DNA from: Bacteroidota bacterium
GTDB taxonomy: Bacteria > Bacteroidota > Ignavibacteria > Tepidaquicellales > Tepidaquicellaceae
NCBI GenBank assembly: GCA_018266875.1
Contig: JAFDZR010000045.1
Location: forward strand, 1-64,000
Direction of reading: 5' to 3'
DNA length: 64,000 nucleotides
Shown one piece after another: positions 25,984-35,367 of this stretch (position 1 is the stretch's first letter; every line of letters begins with the position of its first letter). The position numbers and the translations under genes were made by a program. The notes under the pieces were generated by a model. That model saw only the letters and a program-made list of their open reading frames with translations, ran no database searches and was not told the DNA's origin.

Positions 25984-28900
25984 TCAGTCCCTTATAGATA
26001 TTCTTGCAATATCAGAATTTCCGTTATACTCAGGATAATACATCAGCATGCCTCTTGAAGGATTTACCGAATAATCGCCCGGTATCTGCGCTCTTAGAAT
26101 ATATGAAAACTCATATTCGCCCTTACCCATATAACTTGCAAAGAATACTACTCTGTTATCCCTTATTTCCTTATCTGCATACCACCACCTCCAGTAAAAA
26201 TAATTATATCCCTGAAAATCATTTTCACCTTCTATCCTGTATGCCCAGTCATCCTTTACAACTTCAGCACCGGACGGAATAAAATCCTCGAGCATAAAAT
26301 AATTATTCTCATTGTCTCTGGATGAAACCCTGATTTTCACAAGAAATTCAACGCCGGATTTCAGATTTCCGTCGAAATATTTTTTCCTGTAAACAATTTT
26401 ATCATCCGAATATGATTCATATTTTTCAAGTTTAAAATATTCCCTTTCAACGCGGAATCCGTTTTCCGAGGATTTATTTCCGGAAGTATTGTCATAATAC
26501 GAAGTGCCTGAAGAGAAATAAACTTTTCCCTTTCCCGATTTTTCTATTCTAATTTCATTGCTTCCTGCTCTCAGGTTTTTATTGTCAACAATTACCGGAA
26601 CGCTGCGGGAGAAAATATTATCTTTATTCATTTTCATTTCTGACAGCAGATTATTGTTGACAAATACTTTTACAGTGTAGTCCGGGTCCAGCTCCTGAGA
26701 ATTCTTAAGATAATCAACCATAGCATATATCACCATGGCAGTTTCCTGCGTATTCCTCCATGCGGTTCCCTGCCTCTGCATCATCAGCCATCTTATTACT
26801 TTTTCCTTCAGCCCCGAGTTATCATCGATGTTTACGATTGCCTTTAAAGCCATAGCAGTGGTCTGTACTTTATCATCCTGCCATGAATAATGGAACTCCT
26901 TACCTTCCCAGTATGCCGCTCCTTCACCGCCGGTTTTGACATTCTTCTCAAGACTGAACAGTTCATCTTTTGCCTTCTTGTCATTCCCTATCAGTTTCCA
27001 TGTCATAGCTATCAGACTTTTTGCATAATCATTCAGTTTATCAGTATCTATCGAATTCAGATTTTTCTCAATGAATTCATTGTTTTCGTTTCCGGAAACC
27101 GCCAGCGCGTACAGCATATAAGCCAATGTTGTCTTATCATCGATTTTTTTACTGATCAGATTTTTTACAGATGACTTTCCGTTTCGGAATACACCTTCAC
27201 TGATTTCATATCCCGATTCTTTCGCCATTGCAAGTCCGTAGATCACATAAGCTGTCATGAACGGATTTGAATTGTCATTTTCCCACCAGCCCCATCCGCC
27301 GTCCTGATGCTGAAAACTATATAATCTCTGCAGACCTTTATTAACCATAAGCGGAAGATCCTTCTTTGTCGCATCGCTGAGCGGGGCGTTAATTTCCCTG
27401 AATGCTTTTGCAACTATAACTGTCGGCAGGAATCTGCTCATGGTCTGTTCGACACAGCCGTAGGGGTATCCTGCAAGTTCATCAAGAGAATTCAGTATCA
27501 CCGATGCAAGTGAAGCATCAACCGTGAATTTCATACCTGAGCTTCGCAGATCCGTCCCCGAAGGTATCTCAACAGTTTTTAGTTCTGATTTGTATTCATC
27601 CGAAAAATCAGCAATCGTATTTTTAATAATTTCCAGACCCTGCGGCTGCAGAGGAACAGAAATTTCTAGAGCATCTGATTCTTCGTCAGTTAATGCTTCT
27701 GCATATAATTTTGCAGTGCCCTGCGGCTGAGTGACTTTTATTTTCCAGTCAAGTCTTGTTTCTGAATCCGGAGCAATGCTGATATTTTTTTCGCTGCTGC
27801 TTCCAATAACAGTAACGTTTTCAGCTGTGAATTTCACTCTGGCTTTCTTCTCTGTCTTCAGATAATTATGAATTATTGTTGAAACAGTCACTTCGTCATT
27901 CTCCTGAAAAAATCTCGGAGTTTCCATTCTTACAAGGAGATCTTTTCTTGTGATGACAGTGGATGTCATCTGACCGACCTTTGTGTCTTCTGTTATTACT
28001 CTTGAAGTGATCCTCCATTCTGTAAGGTTATCCGGGAAATTGAATTCAACTTCCGCATAACCTTCCACGTCCGTCACAGAATACGGCGACCAGAATATCG
28101 CATCCCGGAAATCTGACCTTACATCAGGTGTTATCATATTAACACTTCCTATATCTGAAATATTCTCAGAGTTTTTCTCTTTTTTACTTACCTCCGGAGC
28201 AGCATACTTTGGAGCATTTAATGTCATTCCCCTCATTCCGTCATTTTGGAATTGACCGTCCATTATAAGCTCATCCCTATCTTCCGTTTCATTTAATTCC
28301 CTGGAATTATAAAGAGTAATATTCTTTATCTGACCTTTTACAAGGATCAATTCCTTAAGATCTTCCTTTTCAATGTTTTTGTAATAAGCGCTTATGGAAT
28401 ATTTTCCTTCGAGAAGTTTAAATTCAAAATTTCCGTCTGCATCAGTCACAGCTGCATAATAGTCACCGTCAATAATTATAGAAGCTCCTTTAACCGGACT
28501 GTTGTTTTTATTCAAAAATCTTCCTCTTACTGTAGCAAGTTCTTTTTCATCGGTGCTTCTGAGATTGAACCTTTCGTAAATTGAAATAAGACGTGAAGTG
28601 CCGTTGCTGTTGCTTATGTTATTGAATGCAGTTGATACGGAAGTAAATCTGTTTCCGTAAAAGAATTTTCTTATGTCACCGGTATTGTCTTCCTTTATGG
28701 AATAAATGCTTTCATCCACAACACCGATTGATACTTCAGCATTCTTTACAGGATTTCCGGAGTTATCAGTTACTTTTACTCTGACTTTTGCAGATTCCCT
28801 TGGTTTGTAAATCAATTTAGAAGGATCAATGGTAACCGTAAGGAATTTCTCTTCTGGAATAACCATGACCGTTTTTCCGGAATTATAAAAAACACCGTCA

Positions 28901-30993
28901 TAGACATAATTAATATTTATCTCAAAGTTTGAGAAATATTTATCGGTTACGGGAATTTCAATTATTTTGGAAGTACCGTTAAATTTCTCTGTTTTAAAAT
29001 AAAGTATGTCATCAGTTGCAGTGGTAATAAGTACATTAGCATCCGGATTATTAATAAGAACCAGTGCTCTGCAGGTCTCTCCCTGCCTGTAACTGTCCTT
29101 TTCGGGAATTATCTGAACGCTCCCCGACTGATTATAATACCACCACATATCACCTTTGCTCACATAGAATCCTGCAGAAGTCTTTATTTCATTCGCTCTG
29201 TCATCATATGATTTTATTTCAACCGTGTAATAACCTTCAGCATCTGTATTTCCGATATCGAAATTAACAGAGCCCTGACCGTCTGATAAAGTCTTGCCTG
29301 ACACAGATCTGACATAGTCTTTGTTTTCCCTGTAATCTTTTGTCCAGGTAGACCGGTAAACCACGGCTTCAAATTTTGTCTCTACCGGTTTGGCTGAAAA
29401 ATTCTCAGCATATACAGTCAAATTTACATTCTCTCCAGGTTTGTACATATATCTGTCGGTCTTTGCAGAAAGCGTAAAACCTCCCCGGGTTACGAAAACT
29501 GTTGATGTTCCGGAGATCTCTCTTCTTGATTTGTCAGTTACTTTCGCCTGAATTATATATTTATAATCTGATTCCGAATAATATGGTCCGAATTTATTAT
29601 AATAATTATTCTGTTCTTTGAAATCTTCATTGATATTATAATCAATTTTGAATTTCCCTTCGCTGTCAAGCTTACCTGTTCCTGTAAATAAAAACTCAGC
29701 CCCGTTATACATCTGATTCTCATCCTGATTATTGTAATAATCCTCATACCACCATGCATAATCTGAATACATCCACCATGGTTTATAATAACGGATTCTG
29801 TATATATTGTATTCTATCTCAGCGTCTGCCACCGGGCTCCCGAAAAAATACCGGGCTTCAGCTTCCGCAGTCAGCTTATCCTTACCGTAATACTGTGTGC
29901 TGCCGGGAATGACCATTACCTTAAATTCAGGTTTTTTATACTGCTCTACAGAAAAATTTGCAGTATATGAATTGTTTTCATCAATGTTTGCAAATATTGT
30001 GTAAGTTCCGAGCGCTGCTTCATCGCCAAGCTTATATGTACCGTTAAAACTTCCCATATCATTTGTTCTCACAATTTCTTTATAAACTTCCGCATTTTTT
30101 GAATCTTTGATAATGACAGTAAGTTCTTTATTCTTTAACGGCAGAAGCGAGTTCGCATTATTGATTCTGATCGTACCTTTGAAATTCACATCCAGTCCGG
30201 TTCTGTAAACCGGCTGTTCAGTATAAATGTATGTGAAATATTTATTTCCTGAGTATCCGAAAAAAAGATACGGATCAGAGACAAGAACATCCTCACCGTA
30301 TTTCCCTATTATGACAGGATAATTATTTTCATCTGAATTTCCTTTGACAACTTCATTCACAACCTGGAGAAATACTCCCTCTGAAGTTTTCCCCTGCCCT
30401 ATCTTTTTTGATCCGATAAAAAAATCAAGATCTGCATTATCCACAGGTTCGCCGTTTTTCCTGTTTACCACATATGCGAGTACCGAATTATTTCCTGCCT
30501 TAGATACAAGTCCGAGTTCGGAGACAATGAAACCGCAGTATGCGACTTTCTTTCCCGACGTTACTTTTATCAGAAAAGCACCTTTTTCCTTAATGTTAAC
30601 CGAAATATCTTCATTGAAATAACTGTATTCATATTCTCTGTTGCTTTTTAATTTCTTCTTAAAGGAATAGATTTTATCTGTAAAATACAGAAGATTTTTA
30701 TTTTCACTTCCCAGCGCGTCAAGTCTGAATCTTGATGCCTGAAAAGAATAGAATTTTTCCGGATCAGTGATCTTTAGAACTTCAATTTCAAACATTAAAT
30801 TATCCGCATTTTTTTTGCCGTAGTTTCCGTAAGAATAAATATTCAGACTTACATTCTCGCCGGGAGAATAGATATTTTTTGTACTTATCGTGAAATTCTG
30901 CTGATCCTGCCTGCTTAAGGCAAGCGCCGGAAATACTGTAATAAGCAAAAATATGAGGTTGAGAGCTGACTTTATCAATTTGGATTTATCCAT
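25984..30993 (-). CDS. Bacterial alpha-2-macroglobulin family protein with intact thioester
   Basis: 1669 residues with a signal peptide (about 1-26). The N-terminal half holds macroglobulin-like beta-sandwich domains, including PVYRTGLDVNFKGTIR and KTDRYMYKPGENVNLTVYAE, typical MG domains. A carboxypeptidase-regulatory-like insert (about 825-890, RGRFLNKNNSPVKGASI) is followed by the alpha-2-macroglobulin family block (DVEGYAEVEFNFPDNLTEWR, about 975-995). The thioester domain has YGCVEQ with Cys1180 and Gln1183, so the covalent trap can form. A C-terminal receptor-like domain ends near LMYYPEYNGNSD. Bacterial homologues trap foreign proteases in the periplasm or on the surface and are often beside the peptidoglycan repair enzyme PbpC; no such gene is here. 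No lipobox is obvious. Confidence 0.92.
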   Translation of the reverse strand: MDKSKLIKSALNLIFLLITVFPALALSRQDQQNFTISTKNIYSPGENVSLNIYSYGNYGKKNADNLMFEIEVLKITDPEKFYSFQASRFRLDALGSENKNLLYFTDKIYSFKKKLKSNREYEYSYFNEDISVNIKEKGAFLIKVTSGKKVAYCGFIVSELGLVSKAGNNSVLAYVVNRKNGEPVDNADLDFFIGSKKIGQGKTSEGVFLQVVNEVVKGNSDENNYPVIIGKYGEDVLVSDPYLFFGYSGNKYFTYIYTEQPVYRTGLDVNFKGTIRINNANSLLPLKNKELTVIIKDSKNAEVYKEIVRTNDMGSFNGTYKLGDEAALGTYTIFANIDENNSYTANFSVEQYKKPEFKVMVIPGSTQYYGKDKLTAEAEARYFFGSPVADAEIEYNIYRIRYYKPWWMYSDYAWWYEDYYNNQDENQMYNGAEFLFTGTGKLDSEGKFKIDYNINEDFKEQNNYYNKFGPYYSESDYKYIIQAKVTDKSRREISGTSTVFVTRGGFTLSAKTDRYMYKPGENVNLTVYAENFSAKPVETKFEAVVYRSTWTKDYRENKDYVRSVSGKTLSDGQGSVNFDIGNTDAEGYYTVEIKSYDDRANEIKTSAGFYVSKGDMWWYYNQSGSVQIIPEKDSYRQGETCRALVLINNPDANVLITTATDDILYFKTEKFNGTSKIIEIPVTDKYFSNFEININYVYDGVFYNSGKTVMVIPEEKFLTVTIDPSKLIYKPRESAKVRVKVTDNSGNPVKNAEVSIGVVDESIYSIKEDNTGDIRKFFYGNRFTSVSTAFNNISNSNGTSRLISIYERFNLRSTDEKELATVRGRFLNKNNSPVKGASIIIDGDYYAAVTDADGNFEFKLLEGKYSISAYYKNIEKEDLKELILVKGQIKNITLYNSRELNETEDRDELIMDGQFQNDGMRGMTLNAPKYAAPEVSKKEKNSENISDIGSVNMITPDVRSDFRDAIFWSPYSVTDVEGYAEVEFNFPDNLTEWRITSRVITEDTKVGQMTSTVITRKDLLVRMETPRFFQENDEVTVSTIIHNYLKTEKKARVKFTAENVTVIGSSSEKNISIAPDSETRLDWKIKVTQPQGTAKLYAEALTDEESDALEISVPLQPQGLEIIKNTIADFSDEYKSELKTVEIPSGTDLRSSGMKFTVDASLASVILNSLDELAGYPYGCVEQTMSRFLPTVIVAKAFREINAPLSDATKKDLPLMVNKGLQRLYSFQHQDGGWGWWENDNSNPFMTAYVIYGLAMAKESGYEISEGVFRNGKSSVKNLISKKIDDKTTLAYMLYALAVSGNENNEFIEKNLNSIDTDKLNDYAKSLIAMTWKLIGNDKKAKDELFSLEKNVKTGGEGAAYWEGKEFHYSWQDDKVQTTAMALKAIVNIDDNSGLKEKVIRWLMMQRQGTAWRNTQETAMVIYAMVDYLKNSQELDPDYTVKVFVNNNLLSEMKMNKDNIFSRSVPVIVDNKNLRAGSNEIRIEKSGKGKVYFSSGTSYYDNTSGNKSSENGFRVEREYFKLEKYESYSDDKIVYRKKYFDGNLKSGVEFLVKIRVSSRDNENNYFMLEDFIPSGAEVVKDDWAYRIEGENDFQGYNYFYWRWWYADKEIRDNRVVFFASYMGKGEYEFSYILRAQIPGDYSVNPSRGMLMYYPEYNGNSDIARISIRD

Positions 30994-31142
30994 GAGAGTA
31001 TTTTTTAGATTCCGGGAAATAATTGTTTTTTTTAAATTTTAAAAGTAAAAATTAATAAGTAGATTGACATGTCTGGAATGATCACAGCTTTTATATTAAT
31101 TTTCAGTGCGAAAGTTCCCATAATTTTTTAAACCGGTTTTTA

Positions 31143-31856
31143 ATGCTTGATAAAATCATAAAAGAACCTTTTTTCGGATTTGACAGAAAAGCTCTTCAGT
31201 TTCTGAAATCGCTTTCAATTAAAAAGAATAATAATAAAGAATGGTTTGATAAGAACAGAAATATCTATGAAGATTTTCTGAAAAAACCGATGAAAGAACT
31301 TATTGATGTATTAGCTCCTGAAATAAATAAAATCGATAAGGAAATTGTAGTCAATTACAAATCTATATTCAGGATTAACAGGGACATCAGGTTCTCAAAG
31401 GATAAAACGCCGTATAAAACTCAGTACTCTGCTGCATTTGCTTTCGGCAGGGTAAAGACTTCAGAAGTTCCGCAGTTTTATTTTCATTTCAGCCACTCTG
31501 AGTTTCTTTTTGCAGCAGGTCAGTACAGCATGGATCCTGTTTTTCTTAAAAAAATCAGGACTTTTATTTTTAATAATTTTAAAGAATATAAAAAAATAAC
31601 TTCAGGAAAATTATTACGGAAAGATTTCGGTGAAGTACAGGGAGAATCGCTTGTCAAACTTCCCAAGGATTTTGACAGGGAGATTACTGAATCCAGAGAT
31701 GCTGAACTTGAGAAGACTTTGAGATTAAAACAATTTTATGTATTTAATACTATGGATCCCGAGGTTATACTAAACGAGAATTTTCCTGAAATTATTATTA
31801 ATAATATCAGGATAACATATGATTTTAATAAATTTCTTTATAACGCCACAAAATAA
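31143..31856 (+). CDS. DUF2461 family protein
   Basis: 237 residues. FFGFDRKALQFLKSLSIKKNN at the start (cited as FFGFDRKALQFL), NKEWFDKNRNIYEDF, FRINRDIRFSKDKTPYKT and the FHFSHSEFLFAAGQYSMDP stretch match the DUF2461/TIGR02453 family, which is widespread but of unknown function. No signal peptide is present. It stands divergently to the macroglobulin gene and 11 bases before an alpha/beta hydrolase gene, with which it probably forms an operon. No catalytic residues can be proposed from sequence. Confidence 0.85.
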   Translation: MLDKIIKEPFFGFDRKALQFLKSLSIKKNNNKEWFDKNRNIYEDFLKKPMKELIDVLAPEINKIDKEIVVNYKSIFRINRDIRFSKDKTPYKTQYSAAFAFGRVKTSEVPQFYFHFSHSEFLFAAGQYSMDPVFLKKIRTFIFNNFKEYKKITSGKLLRKDFGEVQGESLVKLPKDFDREITESRDAELEKTLRLKQFYVFNTMDPEVILNENFPEIIINNIRITYDFNKFLYNATK

Positions 31857-31867
31857 ATATCCATTTT

Positions 31868-32665
31868 ATGAATACTTTTAAACTAAACGGAATAAGCGTT
31901 ACCGATTATGAGGGGAATGGCGAACCGCTTATTTTCATTCATGCATATCCGCTGTGCAGCAGAATGTGGGATGATCAGATAGAATTTTTCAAAAATGACT
32001 ACAGGGTTATCACTTATGATATAAGAGGTCTTGGTTACAGCAATGAACTGGACAGTTATCTTTTCACTATGGAGGATCTTGCTGATGATCTTGAAAACAT
32101 ACTTGATCATATGAAGATAGAGAAAGTTCACGCCTGCGGCTTATCAGTCGGCGGTTATATATTGCTCAGAGCCTCCGAAAGATTTCCCGATAGATTTTCT
32201 TCGCTTATACTGGCCGATACAAAAGCAGATTCTGATGATCATGACGGATTGCTTAACAGATCTGCTTCCATAAAAAAGATCAGATCGGGAATGAAGGAAG
32301 AATTTCTTGATGCAATGCTGCAGAAGCTGATCAGCAGCAAAAGTTCTGAGAATACTGCACTGAGAAAAAGAATAAGGGAGATAATGAGCTGGATGGATAT
32401 TAACGGATTATGCTCTGTAATGATAGCAATAGCAACAAGAACCAATTTTTCATACAGAATAAAAGATATAAATATACCTTCACTGATCGTTGTCGGAAGT
32501 GATGATGTCATGACACCTGTAATAAATTCATTTTACCTGAAAGAAGGAATAAAAAATTCCGTGTTTAAAACGATAGCCGGTGCCGGTCATTTAAGCAGTA
32601 TGGAAAGACCGGATGAATTCAATAAAATTGTAAGTGAGTTCCTTAAAGGAATTAAAAAGAAATAA
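31868..32665 (+). CDS. Alpha/beta hydrolase
   Basis: 265 residues, alpha/beta-hydrolase fold. The oxyanion region is FIHAYPLCSRMW (HG-type loop with Ala in place of Gly), followed by YDIRGLGYS. The nucleophile elbow is GLSVGGY, with Ser near residue 95. The acid is likely Asp in VVGSDDVMTP and the His lies in GAGHLSSMERP near 245. The fold is shared by esterases, haloperoxidase-like and 3-oxoadipate enol-lactonase-like enzymes; the closest look is the last group, but the substrate is open. It is cytoplasmic, without signal peptide, and co-directional with the DUF2461 gene. Confidence 0.85.
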   Translation: MNTFKLNGISVTDYEGNGEPLIFIHAYPLCSRMWDDQIEFFKNDYRVITYDIRGLGYSNELDSYLFTMEDLADDLENILDHMKIEKVHACGLSVGGYILLRASERFPDRFSSLILADTKADSDDHDGLLNRSASIKKIRSGMKEEFLDAMLQKLISSKSSENTALRKRIREIMSWMDINGLCSVMIAIATRTNFSYRIKDINIPSLIVVGSDDVMTPVINSFYLKEGIKNSVFKTIAGAGHLSSMERPDEFNKIVSEFLKGIKKK

Positions 32666-32767
32666 TAACGGCTAAAAACTTTTCTGAAATATTAAATAAA
32701 ACTCATTGAAATCAGACAATAATGATTTTTTGTCATGTAACATAATTGTATCGGAGAATAAATATTA

Positions 32768-33514
32768 ATGCGTTTTAAATTTCTGATAGAATATGACGGA
32801 ACAAATTATTCCGGATGGCAGATGCAGAAGAATGCAAAGACAGTTCAGGGAACTCTTGTCCGGTCTGTAAAAGCAATGCTCGAAGAAACAAAAGGTAAGA
32901 GCAGTTTTACTGATTTTCAGGGTTCCGGCAGAACAGATAAGGGCGTTCATGCAAAGGAACAGACAGCTCATCTCGAATGCGAGACTATGCTTGCTCCTTA
33001 TATTCAGAAAATGAAAATAAATGATTCTCTTCCTTCGGACATTAACATTCTTAGTATTGAAAGAGCTCCGAATAATTTTCATGCCAGACATTCTGCGGTA
33101 TCAAGACAATATGTATATGTAATTTCAAAGAACAGGACTGCATTCGAGAAAAAATATGTATGGTGGATCAAAGACGAACTTGATGTTCCTAAAATGGCAT
33201 CACTTGCTGAGAATTTTATCGGATTTAAGGATTTCAGTTCATTCTCTGAACCCGATCCAAATAACAAATCCACACTGGTAAATGTCGAGAACCTGGAAAT
33301 CTCTGATTCCGGAGACAGAATCTATATCAGGATCAAAGCTTCACATTTCTTGTGGAAAATGGTGAGGAGAATTGTCGGAACACTTACAGAAGCAGGAAGA
33401 GGAAATATTGGTGAGAAAGAAATTAAAAAGTACCTTAATGAATTCTCAAAAGAATCTGCATTATTCACAGCTCCGCCTTCTGGTCTATTCCTTGAGAAAG
33501 TATTTTACAAATAA
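32768..33514 (+). CDS. truA: tRNA pseudouridine synthase A
   Basis: 248 residues. The catalytic Asp57 lies in GSGRTDKGVHAKEQ. The N-terminus (MRFKFLIEYDGTNYSGWQ), the FHARHSAVSRQYVYVI segment and KASHFLWKMVRRIVGTL are diagnostic of TruA, which makes pseudouridine at positions 38-40 of tRNA anticodon arms. Length is normal. A GGAG site lies about 12 bases before the ATG. A perfect hairpin terminator begins right at the stop codon. Confidence 0.96.
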   Translation: MRFKFLIEYDGTNYSGWQMQKNAKTVQGTLVRSVKAMLEETKGKSSFTDFQGSGRTDKGVHAKEQTAHLECETMLAPYIQKMKINDSLPSDINILSIERAPNNFHARHSAVSRQYVYVISKNRTAFEKKYVWWIKDELDVPKMASLAENFIGFKDFSSFSEPDPNNKSTLVNVENLEISDSGDRIYIRIKASHFLWKMVRRIVGTLTEAGRGNIGEKEIKKYLNEFSKESALFTAPPSGLFLEKVFYK

Positions 33515-33515
33515 A

Positions 33516-33537
33516 AAAACCCGGCTAACCGGGTTTT
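33516..33537. terminator. Bidirectional terminator after truA
   Basis: AAAACCCGG (33516-33524) pairs perfectly with CCGGGTTTT (33529-33537) across a CTAA loop. It overlaps the A-run at the truA stop, so both strands have a T tract. It separates truA from the convergent DUF4397 gene. Confidence 0.9.
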
Positions 33538-33562
33538 ATTATTTAAAAGAATATTACTTTTA

Positions 33563-34276
33563 TTAATTATTGTTTATTATTGAAGCGTTGAGAGCGGAAT
33601 TACCTGTTGCTCCGACAAAACCTCTTGCATATACTGTAATTATCTTTCCTTCAGGCAATGTAACTCCAGGCAGAGATAATACAACTGTGCCTGTTCCTGC
33701 CAGTCTTACTTCAAGATTGTATGTTCCTGCATCCACAGGCGTAAACTGACTGAACTGTTTGAAAGCATAATTTCCGAATAAAACCGGTCCGCCTGTTACT
33801 GCCACGTCAACAGCAGGTGCGTTTGGCGAAAGGTGAACAAATCTTACATGAGTTTTACCGGAAGCAGGGGCCGTCAGATCATCTTCAATTCTAATCGCGG
33901 ATATTTTACTTAACGAATCAACTGCGAATATAGAGTAATTCTTGTTTTCATCAAATGGAATCGTAAGATCAATAACTGTTGTGGAAGTTCCGGCTGCATT
34001 AACCCTGATCCTGTTATTGCCGCTATTCAATTCAGTATATGGAAGCGTGCCAAGATAAGCTACATTTGATGCAACAATATTATCACCTACAAGAATATCT
34101 ACATTCGGAGCGTCAGGTGATGCATGAGTAACTGTAGTTCTTGGCTTGTTTGCTGTTACGGGATTTACCGGATTCTCATCTTCACTGCAGGCGTTAAAGG
34201 CTGCAAAAAGAGGTAAAACTAAGAACATCAATAAAAATATCTTAATACTGCCTGATAAAACTTTTTTGCTTTTCAT
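33563..34276 (-). CDS. DUF4397 domain lipoprotein
   Basis: 237 residues. An N-terminal signal with lipobox-like FNAC (about residues 27-30) is followed by two DUF4397 repeats: VTHASPDAPNVDILVGDNIV (about 48-67) and VRFVHLSPNAPAVDVAVTGG (about 148-167). Each ends in a strand such as TYNLEVRLAGTGTVVLSL. DUF4397 proteins are secreted beta-sandwich proteins of unknown function, common in Bacteroidota and Ignavibacteria. The gene stands alone: a terminator is downstream and a 24-bp palindrome lies 39 bases upstream of its start. Confidence 0.87.
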   Translation of the reverse strand: MKSKKVLSGSIKIFLLMFLVLPLFAAFNACSEDENPVNPVTANKPRTTVTHASPDAPNVDILVGDNIVASNVAYLGTLPYTELNSGNNRIRVNAAGTSTTVIDLTIPFDENKNYSIFAVDSLSKISAIRIEDDLTAPASGKTHVRFVHLSPNAPAVDVAVTGGPVLFGNYAFKQFSQFTPVDAGTYNLEVRLAGTGTVVLSLPGVTLPEGKIITVYARGFVGATGNSALNASIINNN

Positions 34277-34314
34277 AATTGATTTATGTTTAATTTATAA
34301 AATACCTAAGCGAT

Positions 34315-34338
34315 AACTGTATGTATATACATACAGTT
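34315..34338. promoter_or_regulatory. Perfect 24-bp palindrome, operator-like
   Basis: The 24 bases from 34315 to 34338 read the same on both strands, with half-site AACTGTATGTAT. The palindrome lies between two divergent genes, 39 bases before the DUF4397 start and 100 bases before the SDR start, where a dimeric repressor or activator could control either. It lacks a T tract and has no loop, so it is not a terminator. Confidence 0.7.
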
Positions 34339-34437
34339 CCCGATCAATGTTAAGAAATTGTAAACTTCCCAATGAATGTAGTAATGATTATATAGTTTTA
34401 TAAATGCAATTTTAATTTTAATTTGTAAGAAACATAT

Positions 34438-35367
34438 ATGAACAAAAGTGTATTAATAACCGGCGCTACAGGTTTGATAGGTAAAAAACTTGTAAGTAAA
34501 CTTTGTGAAAAGGGTTCATTTATAAAAGTTCTAACTACTAATAAGGAAAAAGCAACTGAAATTTTTAAGAAACACTATACCGTCCAGATCTATAACTGGA
34601 AAAAATATGAAGATCCGTTCTCTATGTCGGGGTTAATTAATGAAGTTGACGCCGTAGTAAATCTTGCCGGAACAAATATATCCTCAAAAAGATGGAATAA
34701 AAAGTTCAAGAGTGAAATTTATAACAGCCGTATCAATATTACTCATCTTATATGCGAATCCATAAAATTTTCAAAGAAAAAACCGGAATGTTTTATAAAT
34801 TCATCCGGTATCGGCATTTACGGATTCAGAAAAGATGAACTTCTCACGGAGGATTCCGAAACGGGAAAAGACTTCCTTGCAAGGCTCTGTACTGATTGGG
34901 AGTCAGAAGCAATTAAAGCATTTCAGCACGGAGTAAGAGTTGTAACACTCAGAACAGGAATTGTTCTTGACAGTAAGGAAGGAGCTTTGCCGGTTCTGAT
35001 AAAACCTTTTAGATATTTTGCCGGCGGATATCAGGGTTCGGGGAAGCAATGGATATCATGGATACACATAGATGACATTGTGAACATGATAATATTTGCA
35101 TTAAATAACACATCTCTTTCGGGAGCGCTGAACGTGTCTTCACCTGAACCTGTGACCAACAGAAAATTTGCAAAAGCAATTGGAAGTCAGCTCGGAAGAC
35201 CTTCATTTTTCCCGGTACCTTCATTTGTACTCAGAATAATAGTCGGTGAATTCGCTGTCAATCTGATTCACGGTCAGAAAGCATATCCGAAAAAGGCATT
35301 TGAATCAGGATTTACATTCGAATTCCCATACTTAAAAGATGCTTTGAAAAATTTACTCGGCAGTTAA
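34438..35367 (+). CDS. TIGR01777-type epimerase/oxidoreductase (SDR)
   Basis: 309 residues. Rossmann motif ITGATGLIGKKL, then VDAVVNLAGTNISSKRW (the NLAG.xI...RW hallmark of TIGR01777), INSSGIGIYG, VVTLRTGIVL and WISWIHIDDIV complete the family pattern. The SDR-like protein probably binds NAD(P); substrate and role are unknown in this family, related to cell-division inhibitor SulA-like annotations in some databases. Its stop codon is immediately followed by the ATG of the APH-type kinase gene (no gap), so they are co-translated. Confidence 0.9.
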   Translation: MNKSVLITGATGLIGKKLVSKLCEKGSFIKVLTTNKEKATEIFKKHYTVQIYNWKKYEDPFSMSGLINEVDAVVNLAGTNISSKRWNKKFKSEIYNSRINITHLICESIKFSKKKPECFINSSGIGIYGFRKDELLTEDSETGKDFLARLCTDWESEAIKAFQHGVRVVTLRTGIVLDSKEGALPVLIKPFRYFAGGYQGSGKQWISWIHIDDIVNMIIFALNNTSLSGALNVSSPEPVTNRKFAKAIGSQLGRPSFFPVPSFVLRIIVGEFAVNLIHGQKAYPKKAFESGFTFEFPYLKDALKNLLGS

